Part shown: piece by piece, positions 33,407 to 40,364 of the stretch
How the letters are laid out: the number at the start of each line of letters is the position of its first letter
Numbering within the stretch: the stretch's first letter is position 1
NCBI GenBank assembly: GCA_017428385.1
Contig: JAFRQX010000013.1
Span: 62,001-126,000 of the forward strand
Length of the DNA: 64,000 bases
Direction: 5' to 3'
Source of the DNA: Clostridia bacterium
GTDB taxonomy: Bacteria > Bacillota > Clostridia > Christensenellales > Aristaeellaceae
Notes under the pieces: model-generated
Database searches by the model: none
Told to the model about the DNA's origin: nothing
What the model saw: the letters and a program-made list of their open reading frames with translations, nothing else
Translations under genes and position numbers: made by a program

Positions 33407-34561
33407 TTATATGGCATTATTGTATTTGGATTTATCGTGCTCAATTATTTCAGCACACTTTATTGCATATTTTAAGGCCTCTTTCTGGATTTTTGTAAAT
33501 CCAAGTTTTGACGATGGCAATCCCTTTAATATAGACAGTAATATCAAATTGTCGTTATCATCAAACAAATACTCATTGGGGACTACAATTCCATCCAGAT
33601 TGGCATCTTTATGCTTTCTAGATTTATAATATATGCATGATTTAAAATGCATATCATCACAGTTCCCTTTGTAAAACATAAACACTCTATTTGCAAATGC
33701 TTTTTTTTCTGTTTCGTGGTGAGTATTAAAATTCAATATACTTCTAATAACTTCTTTATTATTCTGATCTGGATATAGTGTATCAAAGAAATCTGTACAA
33801 ATACGTATTGACTTCCATGTTCTTATATACTTTCCATGAACATCGTATTCATTCAACATCTTATTCCTTCCAAGATTTGCTCGGCTCGCTCCAGTTCCAT
33901 AACTAGAATTTTCAGAGTTTGTAACCCATTCCAGATTGTCCACGCATGCATTTGCTCTATCTTCATCAATATGATTAACAATGGGCTTGTTCTCCGGGTT
34001 CGGAATAAACTGTTTTGCAACCAATACATGAGCAAAACGGTATACATATCTCCCGTTTATCTTTAAGACATAAACCGGGTAACCTCTCACTATTTGATTT
34101 TTTACAAGTCTATGTTTAATTTTGTTTCGGATTTGCCCCATCTTATTGATTTCATAATATTCTTCAGGGCATTCTAATAATGGATAGAATTTGAAATACT
34201 CCTTTGGCTTACGAATACTATGAGTTGAATAGTATTCTTTTTCGGCCGTATCATCATCAACCCATGCCAAGTTATCAACACAACAGTTATTCAGATTACC
34301 ATCTAAATGCTTCAACAACATGTTTGTGTTATCAGTTAGTCTCGGTAAAAAAGTATCAGCAACAATTCTATCCACATCCGGCTCCGCAACTTTTCCATTA
34401 TAGTCAAATATGTGAACGATATATCTTCTATATTTCCTATAGGCTTTTATAATATTACCAGTTTTTATATTTCTTATTTGACCCATTGGATTTACTTGAT
34501 ATTGGGGATACTTTTCAATTGTTACCCAGCTGTCTAGCTCATTAACGTTTTCTTTTGTCAT
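33407..34561 (-). CDS. NUMOD4 / HNH endonuclease-like protein, two-module
   Basis: 384 residues from the ATG at 34561, which follows GAGGT. It holds two NUMOD4-HNH modules in series: WVTIEKYPQYQVNPMG with LLKHLDGNLNNCCVDNLAW, then YYEINKMGQIRN with IVNHIDEDRANACVDNLEWVT. NUMOD4 is a DNA-binding helper of homing endonucleases and HNH cuts DNA. In the first module the HNH histidine context is weaker (LLKHLDGN). The last 120 residues are of unknown type. A frameshifted near-copy lies 100 bp downstream, so the pair arose by duplication. Such genes spread through phages and islands, fitting the tRNA-Leu border nearby. Confidence 0.85.
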   Translation of the reverse strand: MTKENVNELDSWVTIEKYPQYQVNPMGQIRNIKTGNIIKAYRKYRRYIVHIFDYNGKVAEPDVDRIVADTFLPRLTDNTNMLLKHLDGNLNNCCVDNLAWVDDDTAEKEYYSTHSIRKPKEYFKFYPLLECPEEYYEINKMGQIRNKIKHRLVKNQIVRGYPVYVLKINGRYVYRFAHVLVAKQFIPNPENKPIVNHIDEDRANACVDNLEWVTNSENSSYGTGASRANLGRNKMLNEYDVHGKYIRTWKSIRICTDFFDTLYPDQNNKEVIRSILNFNTHHETEKKAFANRVFMFYKGNCDDMHFKSCIYYKSRKHKDANLDGIVVPNEYLFDDNDNLILLSILKGLPSSKLGFTKIQKEALKYAIKCAEIIEHDKSKYNNAI

Positions 34562-34814
34562 AATAACCTCTTTTTTATGCAACTATAGAAACTCATAATT
34601 TATAAAAAATTATATCACAGCAAAAGAATCATTGTCTATCATGATGTCTTTTATGTGATGAGCAGTTTATTGTTATATATCCCCAAATTCTATACGATAA
34701 GACGCGTTGCCTATCCGTACCGAAATATAAAGCATTTCGATAATAAGCATAAAGAAGAAAGAATAGTATTCAAATCCAAGCATCTATGATCCATATAAAT
34801 TGACTTTTAATATG

Positions 34815-34844
34815 AAAAAGAGCTCTTGATTTCTCAAGAGCTCT
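34815..34844 (-). terminator. Terminator of the tRNA array
   Basis: Perfect 11-bp stem AGAGCTCTTGA/TCAAGAGCTCT (34819-34844), then TTTTT on the minus strand. A copy of this hairpin travels with the tRNA-Leu remnant at 30980-31006. Confidence 0.9.
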
Positions 34845-34847
34845 ACG

Positions 34848-34931
34848 TGCGGGAAACAGGACTTGAACCTGCAAGTACGTACGTACACATGAACCTGAAT
34901 CATGCGCGTCTGCCAATTCCGCCATTCCCGC
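34848..34931 (-). tRNA. tRNA-Leu (CAG anticodon)
   Basis: 84 bases with a long variable arm. Acceptor GCGGGAA/TTCCCGC, anticodon stem CATGA/TCATG around loop TTCAGGT, T loop GGTTCAAGTCC. CCA is not encoded. It is the last gene of the array, and its 3' end is the integration target that is repeated at 31007-31029. Confidence 0.93.
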
Positions 34932-34936
34932 AAGTA

Positions 34937-35021
<85 letters not shown>

Positions 35022-35048
35022 ATATGATGTCCCTCTTGACCCAAAGGG

Positions 35049-35124
35049 TGGAGCTGGCGATGGGACTCGAACCCGCAACCTGCTGATTACAAATCAGCTG
35101 CTCTGCCAATTGAGCTACGCCAGC
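35049..35124 (-). tRNA. tRNA-Thr (TGT anticodon)
   Basis: 76 bases including CCA. Acceptor GCTGGCG/CGCCAGC, anticodon stem CTGAT/ATCAG around TTGTA, T arm GGGTTCGAGTCCC. Confidence 0.94.
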
Positions 35125-35157
35125 ACGAAGCTCGTTCTGCGAGTCCTACCGTAAAAG

Positions 35158-35234
35158 TGGCGACCCGGAAGGGGCTCGAACCCTCGACCTCCAGCGTGAC
35201 AGGCTGGCGCTCTAACCAACTGAGCTACCGGGCC
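35158..35234 (-). tRNA. tRNA-Asp (GTC anticodon)
   Basis: 77 bases including CCA. Acceptor GGCCCGG/CCGGGTC with one G-U pair, G as discriminator base, anticodon loop CTGTCAC, T arm GGGTTCGAGCCCC. Confidence 0.94.
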
Positions 35235-35243
35235 AAATGGCTG

Positions 35244-35317
35244 TGGGCCTTCAGGGACTTGAACCCCGGACCAACCGGTTATGAGCCGGCCGCTCTGACC
35301 AACTGAGCTAAAGGCCC
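35244..35317 (-). tRNA. tRNA with CAT anticodon (Met, or Ile2 after lysidine change)
   Basis: 74 bases, no encoded CCA. Acceptor GGGCCTT/AAGGCCC, anticodon loop CTCATAA. It lacks the initiator's mispaired first base and so is not fMet. Sequence alone does not settle elongator Met against tRNA-Ile2. Confidence 0.88.
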
Positions 35318-35338
35318 ATATCGGAAAGGAAGAAAAAG

Positions 35339-35411
35339 TGACTCCGCCGGGATTCGAACCCGGGTAGCCGCCGTGAAAGGGCGGTGTCTTAGGCCTCTTG
35401 ACCACGGAGCC
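35339..35411 (-). tRNA. tRNA-Glu (TTC anticodon)
   Basis: 73 bases, no encoded CCA. Acceptor GGCTCCG/CGGAGTC, anticodon loop CTTTCAC between CCGCC/GGCGG, T arm GGGTTCGAATCCC. Confidence 0.94.
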
Positions 35412-35430
35412 ACGTACGAGGTGATTTGAG

Positions 35431-35505
35431 TCGGGGTGAAGGGATTCGAACCCCCGGCCCCATGCTCCCAAAGCACGTGCGCTAGCCAGACTGCGCTACA
35501 CCCCG
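35431..35505 (-). tRNA. tRNA-Pro (TGG anticodon)
   Basis: 75 bases, no encoded CCA. Acceptor CGGGGTG/CACCCCG, anticodon loop TTTGGGA, T arm GGGTTCGAATCCC. First gene of the seven-tRNA array. Confidence 0.94.
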
Positions 35506-35545
35506 GTGCATCCTTCCCACGGTCTATCCCGCAGGCGACTGTCAT

Positions 35546-35574
35546 AATATACACGATTTTTTGACGGATGTCAA
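35546..35574 (-). promoter_or_regulatory. Strong promoter of the tRNA array
   Basis: Minus strand: TTGACA (35574-35569), 17-base spacer, TATATT (35551-35546), about 40 bases before tRNA-Pro. Near-consensus for the housekeeping sigma factor. Confidence 0.88.
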
Positions 35575-35684
35575 TCACTATTTTTCCCATTATGGAAGAA
35601 ATTTTTCAAGTACTGACTCAGTCCCTGGCGTGTATGAGTATGCGCCCGGAATAGTCCCTTAAACCATCCCCGTACCAGCCTGCT

Positions 35685-36554
35685 TTATGCTTCCTTCTTA
35701 TCCAGTGTGGACATAAACCAGGCAATCGCAAAACCGACAATCAGGCAGGCAATGCTGGCAATCCAGTTTCCGGTGTTTGCCAGCTGGAAGCATTCCCGGT
35801 TCTGCATCAGCAGTGCCACAGGAGATCCGATCACCAGTCCGAAAATCGCGGAGAAGGTCAGTGCGGCATGCTTTTTGAGCAGGAAGTTCATGAGCTTCGC
35901 GATGAACACGATGCCCACAAGAAGACCGATTACATAAGGCGCCAGAATCGCAAGGCTGGACCAGTCCCCGCCCCGCAGATCGTTCATGGCATTGATGACC
36001 GGGTTATAGTAGCCTAGCAGCATCAGGATCATGGAACCCGAGATTCCCGGGATGACCATGGTGGAAGAAGCAATTGCGCCCAGCGGGATCATCAGCAGGA
36101 TGGTACCGATGGAATGATCCACCGTCCGTGCTTCCGGCGGATTCAGCAGGGGCAGAACCACTACCAGCGCCAGGAAAACGAGGAACAGGATAACGCCGGG
36201 AATCTTGGCGGACTTCATATTGACCCGCTTGTAAATAGCGGGAAGTCCGCCGAGAATCAGGCCGATAAACGCAAAATTGGTGGGCAGGCGGGTGATCGGA
36301 ATCTCTTCGGATTTCGTTCCCAGCAGGCTGCCGATCAGTGCGGCAAAAGCAAACAGCCCGATCAGCACGCCGATGATAATCGGCAGCAGATCCTTGAAGT
36401 TCTTCTTGAACTGCTTGAAAAGGTTGTTCACCGCATAGATCACGCGGTCATAAATACCCATGGACACCGCCATGGTTCCGCCGGATACACCGGGGATGAT
36501 ATTGGAAACGCCGATAACGGCTCCGCGCAGAATATCAAGAATCCACTGCAGCAT
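35685..36554 (-). CDS. DUF368 (PopT-like) membrane protein, probable undecaprenyl-phosphate carrier
   Basis: 289 residues from the ATG at 36554 behind GGGAAGG; the longer frame runs into the upstream gene's tail. Begins with the family signature GAVIGVSNIIPGVSGGTMAVSMGIYD (core: NIIPGVSGGTMA) and repeats it as STMVIPGISGSMILMLLGYY near residue 165, showing the two inverted halves. Eight or more membrane helices. DUF368 proteins have been shown to return undecaprenyl phosphate across the membrane for cell-wall building. It lies 16 bp after the next gene's stop, as a two-gene unit. Confidence 0.9.
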   Translation of the reverse strand: MLQWILDILRGAVIGVSNIIPGVSGGTMAVSMGIYDRVIYAVNNLFKQFKKNFKDLLPIIIGVLIGLFAFAALIGSLLGTKSEEIPITRLPTNFAFIGLILGGLPAIYKRVNMKSAKIPGVILFLVFLALVVVLPLLNPPEARTVDHSIGTILLMIPLGAIASSTMVIPGISGSMILMLLGYYNPVINAMNDLRGGDWSSLAILAPYVIGLLVGIVFIAKLMNFLLKKHAALTFSAIFGLVIGSPVALLMQNRECFQLANTGNWIASIACLIVGFAIAWFMSTLDKKEA

Positions 36555-36570
36555 TGAATTAACCTTCCCT

Positions 36571-37050
36571 TCAGGCAAAAAGTTGTACGCCGTTGATAAC
36601 AATCAGGCTTCCCACGCCCATAATGATGGCAGCCAGCAGGACGCCCAGCAGCACAGCAATGACGCTGGATTTGAAATCCATATCCAGGATACTGGCAGCC
36701 AGGGTGCCCGTCCAGGCTCCAGTTCCGGGAAGCGGGATGCCGACAAACAGCAGAAGCGCGATGAAAAGTCCCTTGGTTCCGGCCTTTTCCTTCAGCTTTG
36801 CGCCTGCTTTGTGACCCTTTTCCAGGCAGAAAGTAAAGAAGCGACCGATGTATTTTTTATCCTTGCCCCATTCCAGCACCTTACGTGCAAAGAAAAAGAT
36901 CACCGGCACCGGCAGCATATTGGCCACCATGCATACGATATAAGCAGGCAGGGTGGGAATCCCGTTGGCCAGTGCGTAAGGTAAAGCGCCCCTGAGCTCG
37001 ATCAGGGGAACCATGGAAATCAGAAATGAAATAATGTAATGTTTCAGCAT
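36571..37050 (-). CDS. Small multidrug-export-like membrane protein (COG2426 type)
   Basis: 159 residues. Starts MLKHYIISFLISMVPLIELRGALPYALANGIP; the ELRGALP motif is typical of this putative exporter family. Other marks: VPVIFFFARKVLEW, GIPLPGTGAWTGTLAA and a glycine-rich last helix. About four to five membrane segments. I used the ATG at 37050 behind GGAGG. Function in the family is unproven; the name is historical. Pairing with a DUF368 gene may hint at an envelope lipid role. Confidence 0.85.
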   Translation of the reverse strand: MLKHYIISFLISMVPLIELRGALPYALANGIPTLPAYIVCMVANMLPVPVIFFFARKVLEWGKDKKYIGRFFTFCLEKGHKAGAKLKEKAGTKGLFIALLLFVGIPLPGTGAWTGTLAASILDMDFKSSVIAVLLGVLLAAIIMGVGSLIVINGVQLFA

Positions 37051-37135
37051 ATATCCTCCGGCGGGCATTATAAATGTCCCGGCAAAAAAACAACGTCGGC
37101 ATTATAGCATAGCCGCAAAACCGTGTAAAGCCGGG

Positions 37136-37372
37136 TCAGGGCCTGTCATCAAACCATTCTGCGTCTTCCGGATCCTCATCAAAGGACGCGGCGATATTTT
37201 CCGGATCAAACCGGGGATCAAAGGCCAGTTCCTTCAGCCGTTCCCGGCTGACCACCGTATTTGTACCCAGGCAGTCATTGCAGCGATAGCCGCAATCCGG
37301 GCAGATACAGCCCAGATGATCGCTCTCTGCCTGGATCATGTAGGTCCCGCACTGCTTACAGCTACACCGCAT
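37136..37372 (-). CDS. Small zinc-ribbon protein
   Basis: 78 residues. Starts MRCSCKQCGTYMIQ and carries CICPDCGYRCNDCLG, giving several CxxC knuckles that likely bind one or two zinc ions; the tail is acidic (DEDPEDAEWFDD). GGAGA precedes the ATG at 37372. No known function; nucleic-acid or protein binding is possible. Conserved short proteins like this are easily missed. Confidence 0.75.
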   Translation of the reverse strand: MRCSCKQCGTYMIQAESDHLGCICPDCGYRCNDCLGTNTVVSRERLKELAFDPRFDPENIAASFDEDPEDAEWFDDRP

Positions 37373-37445
37373 ACGGATCGTCTCCTTCCCGAACTCAAGG
37401 GAAATTATAGCAAACCAGCAAGAGATATTCAAGAAAGGCAAAGAA

Positions 37446-37469
37446 AATGGGGCCGCACCCGCGGCCCCG
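37446..37469 (-). terminator. Terminator-like hairpin between hpf and the zinc-ribbon gene
   Basis: Perfect 8-bp stem GGGGCCGC/GCGGCCCC (37450-37469), loop of 4, followed on the minus strand by ATTTTCTTT. It would end the hpf transcript 165 bases after the stop. Confidence 0.75.
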
Positions 37470-37633
37470 GGGTATATTGTACGGTCCGGATCTCAGGGTC
37501 TCTTCCTTCTACGGCCTTGTTGCTCTGATCGCTAATCGCGTTTTGATGTGCATGGCTTCCATCCGGAAATTCCACATGCTGTTTGAGCTTTTTTGCCGTT
37601 TCCTGATTGTCCTATCCGGACTTTACAGTCTCG

Positions 37634-38173
37634 TTAAGCTTCCGGCTCCAGCAGACCCAGATCTCCGTCCTTTCTCAGATAGAGGACGTTGGTCCGGTCT
37701 GTGTCGATATTTACAAAGGCGAAGAAATTATGTCCCAGCAGTTCCATCTCGATTGCGGCGTCTTCCACGCTCATGGGGCGTACCGGGAAGGTCTTCTGTT
37801 TAACCACCTTTCTCTCTTTCTCTTCTTCGCCTGAATCCTCTTCAATAAATTCCGGCACATCCGGGATTTCTTCTCTCAGGTTCTTGCCCAGCTTCGTCCG
37901 GTGCTTACGGATCTGCCGTTCCATCTTTGCCAGGGCTTTATCGATGGCAAGGAACAGGTTGTCGTCCGCGGAAGACTCGCTGCGCAGGATCACGTTCTTT
38001 CCCATGGGGACGGTAATTTCCACCACCCGGCGGTCATTCTTCTCCTTTCTCATTTTGACCTGCATCTCTGTTTCCGGCCAGAGATACTTGCCCATGGTTT
38101 CCGTCTTCTTCTCGATCCTCTGAGTGATTGCCGGGCTGACCGACATGTTACGTGCCTGTATTGTAAGTTTCAT
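37634..38173 (-). CDS. hpf: Ribosome hibernation promoting factor, long form
   Basis: 179 residues. N-terminal RaiA-like domain (MKLTIQARNMSVSPAITQRIEKK; VEITVPMGKNVILRSE; NLFLAIDKALAKMERQIRKHR) and a C-terminal domain (RPMSVEDAAIEMELLGHNFFAFVNIDTDRTNVLYLRKDGDLGLLEPE; cores EAAIEME-like and NVLYLRKDGDLGLL). The long form joins two 70S ribosomes into an inactive 100S pair when growth stops. The joining acidic linker (EDSGEEEKERK) is usual. A stem-loop leader lies upstream. Confidence 0.94.
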   Translation of the reverse strand: MKLTIQARNMSVSPAITQRIEKKTETMGKYLWPETEMQVKMRKEKNDRRVVEITVPMGKNVILRSESSADDNLFLAIDKALAKMERQIRKHRTKLGKNLREEIPDVPEFIEEDSGEEEKERKVVKQKTFPVRPMSVEDAAIEMELLGHNFFAFVNIDTDRTNVLYLRKDGDLGLLEPEA

Positions 38174-38214
38174 ATTTCCGATGGGCTCCTTTCAAATTTG
38201 TGATACATGATTCT

Positions 38215-38250
38215 CACAGAAAGGTTATCCGTTCAGAATACCTCTCTGTG
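38215..38250 (-). promoter_or_regulatory. Stem-loop in the hpf leader
   Basis: An 11-bp stem (CACAGAGAGGT with ACCTTTCTGTG on the minus strand, one G-U pair) and 14-base loop about 40 bases upstream of hpf. No known riboswitch recognised; it may affect mRNA stability or translation. Confidence 0.45.
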
Positions 38251-38383
38251 AAAGATCGTGTGCCATCGGCATCACACCCTTTCATTTTGTTTCTGTTTTA
38301 TTATTTCGACGCTCCTTGACGAATTCCTTCTCTCTTTTGTATTTTTTTTGAGAATTTAAGACCATTTATAACAAAATTTGTAT

Positions 38384-39130
38384 TTACATCTGATGATTCC
38401 TGTATTCTCCGGGCGTGCAGCCGGCGATTTTCTTGAAGCTGCGGGAGAAATGCGCCACGTCTGAGAAGCCTGCCATTTCCGCAATTTCATGTATCCGGAG
38501 TGCCGGATCCGCCAGCAGTTTTTTGGCTTTGGCAATCCGCATGCTTCCCAGCAGGTCAAAGAAGCTCTGATCCGTTTCACGATTCAGCAGCTTGGACAGA
38601 TGCCACTGGCTCACATAAACGTGATCCGCCACCTCTCCCAGGGAAAGATGCTGCTCTGTGCAGTGTTCCTTCATATAGGCCAGCGCCGCCTTGACCAGGT
38701 GGTTGCCGGCTTCCTTCACGGATTCGTCATCCGGATCCTCCGGCAGCTGCGGCATGGCGTCCAGCCGGGAAACCATCAGCTTCACGGCTTCCTGCAGTTC
38801 ATCCAGGTTGCTGGGCTTGAGCAGGTACCGGCATACGCCCAGCGTAATAGCCTTCCGGGCGTATTCAAAATCCCGGTAAGCCGTCAGCACGGACATCTGG
38901 ATGCCCGGAAACTCGCTGCGGATGGCCGCCAGCATCGTCAGTCCGTCCATGTTCGGCATCCGGATATCCGTCAGCACGATATCCGGCCGGATGCTGCGGA
39001 TCAGTTCCAGGCCGCTGACGCCGTCATGGGCTGTACCGGCGATCTCACAGCCAAGCTCTGCCCACGGAATCACCGTGGACAGTCCGCGGATAATCAGTCT
39101 TTCATCGTCCACAAGGACTACCCGATACAT
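38384..39130 (-). CDS. AraC-type response regulator (YesN-like)
   Basis: 248 residues. Receiver domain with DDE pocket and phosphoacceptor Asp55 (VLTDIRMPNMDG), Lys in YLLKPSN, then a C-terminal AraC DNA-binding pair of helix-turn-helices (LSLGEVADHVYVSQWHLSKLL; IHEIAEMAGFSDVAHFSRSF; ending GCTPGEYR). Such regulators control sugar uptake genes. It is the last gene of a three-gene unit: YesM-like kinase, binding protein, regulator, with 9 bp before it. Likely targets are the carbohydrate genes at 42-52 kb (inference). Confidence 0.93.
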   Translation of the reverse strand: MYRVVLVDDERLIIRGLSTVIPWAELGCEIAGTAHDGVSGLELIRSIRPDIVLTDIRMPNMDGLTMLAAIRSEFPGIQMSVLTAYRDFEYARKAITLGVCRYLLKPSNLDELQEAVKLMVSRLDAMPQLPEDPDDESVKEAGNHLVKAALAYMKEHCTEQHLSLGEVADHVYVSQWHLSKLLNRETDQSFFDLLGSMRIAKAKKLLADPALRIHEIAEMAGFSDVAHFSRSFKKIAGCTPGEYRNHQM

Positions 39131-39139
39131 CTCTTCACC

Positions 39140-40348
39140 TCATTCCGCGAAAGGAGCCAGGCTCATCACCCGGCGCCAGCATTCTTCAGGCGTCATGGTT
39201 CCCTCCGCCACTGCGGGAATGCATTCCAGCAGCCAGACCTCCCTGGCCTTGATGTTCATGGCGTCTTGCAGCGGGCTGACCATCTGCCTCCCTGCCTGCA
39301 TATCCTTTGCGGAATCCAGCAGCCGCCCCGAAAGGGTAGAGCTGCCAAGCTCCGCGATACTTTCCTCGCTGGTCAGTTCCTGCAGCAGTGCCACTGCCGC
39401 GTCCCGCCGTCCGGACTCCCAGGCCCGGCGGGTCAGGTAGAAGCCCATGGAAACGCCGCCGACATAGCAGTCGGCCGTTCCTTCCCCATTGTGCAGCGGC
39501 ATGGGCAGCACCCGCAGGGTATCCATCATCCCGTACGTAAAGGAGGATTGAATCCAGCTGCCGTCCATCTGCATGGCCGCCTTCTTTTCCAGGAACAGGT
39601 TGGTGGTCGCGCTTTCATAGGTACTCCACGCGTTATCCGCGAAGGCCCCGGCCTCTGCCAGTTCCCGGATCAGACTCATCGCTTCCAGCCAGGAGGCAGG
39701 CACCTCTTCAAAAGTCTTCGGCCTTGCCGCCAGGTCTTCCTTTGGCGCACAGGCCAGCAGCGACATTTCCGCCAGGTAATGGGGAATGTCTGACAGGGAA
39801 ATGGCAATCGGGATAATACCGTTCTCCCGGAAGATTTTGATTGCTTCCAGAAGCGACGTCCAGTCCTTCGGCAGCGGCGCACCGTATTGCTCAAACAGGT
39901 CTGTATGTACATACAGGCCTTCCCAGTATCCTCTCACCGGCACCGCGTATACCTTCCCGTCCGGTTCCCGCAGGATATCGTTTTCCGGCAGGTTCATATC
40001 CGGATAGGCAGTATTGATTTCTTCAAGAGAAACGACCCGGGACAGGATCGGCGCGGAATCCGCTCCCGCCGCGAAGAAGAAAAGGATATCCGGCTCATTT
40101 CCCGCCGCAAAGTCCTTCAGGACATCTGTCTTCCAGGCCTCATCAATGACGGCGGAATTGTCGATCACCGTATTGCCGGTCATCGACTCATAGTGCTGCA
40201 GGATCGCAACGTATTCTTCCGCAGACCCGTCCAGGCCCGCAAAACAGCTGATGGTGCGCAGCGTAACGCCGCCCTCCGCCGTTCCGCTTCCGGCAAGGAC
40301 TGTCAGCAGCAGCGCCGCTGTTACCGCAATCAACTTCCTGATTCGCAT
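39140..40348 (-). CDS. Sugar-type extracellular solute-binding protein in a two-component unit
   Basis: 402 residues. Type 1 (MalE-like) fold marks: VILQHYESMTGNTVI near the start of the mature part, EPDILFFFAAG, EDGS-like AMQMDGSWIQSSF. The signal peptide ends LLLTVLAGSGTAEGG: where the lipobox Cys would stand (LAGC) there is Ser, so lipid anchoring looks lost. It sits between a YesM-like kinase and a YesN-like regulator without permease genes, so it may present a sugar to the kinase rather than feed a transporter. Length and fold are otherwise normal. Confidence 0.88.
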   Translation of the reverse strand: MRIRKLIAVTAALLLTVLAGSGTAEGGVTLRTISCFAGLDGSAEEYVAILQHYESMTGNTVIDNSAVIDEAWKTDVLKDFAAGNEPDILFFFAAGADSAPILSRVVSLEEINTAYPDMNLPENDILREPDGKVYAVPVRGYWEGLYVHTDLFEQYGAPLPKDWTSLLEAIKIFRENGIIPIAISLSDIPHYLAEMSLLACAPKEDLAARPKTFEEVPASWLEAMSLIRELAEAGAFADNAWSTYESATTNLFLEKKAAMQMDGSWIQSSFTYGMMDTLRVLPMPLHNGEGTADCYVGGVSMGFYLTRRAWESGRRDAAVALLQELTSEESIAELGSSTLSGRLLDSAKDMQAGRQMVSPLQDAMNIKAREVWLLECIPAVAEGTMTPEECWRRVMSLAPFAE

Positions 40349-40364
40349 ATCCTTCTGCCTCCCT

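Noticed and set aside
35244..35317. Initiator tRNA-fMet
   Set aside because: The first acceptor pair G-C is matched, while initiator tRNAs have a mismatch there.
38174..38383. Riboswitch in front of hpf
   Set aside because: Only one plain stem-loop is seen; no conserved core of a known riboswitch class could be recognised.
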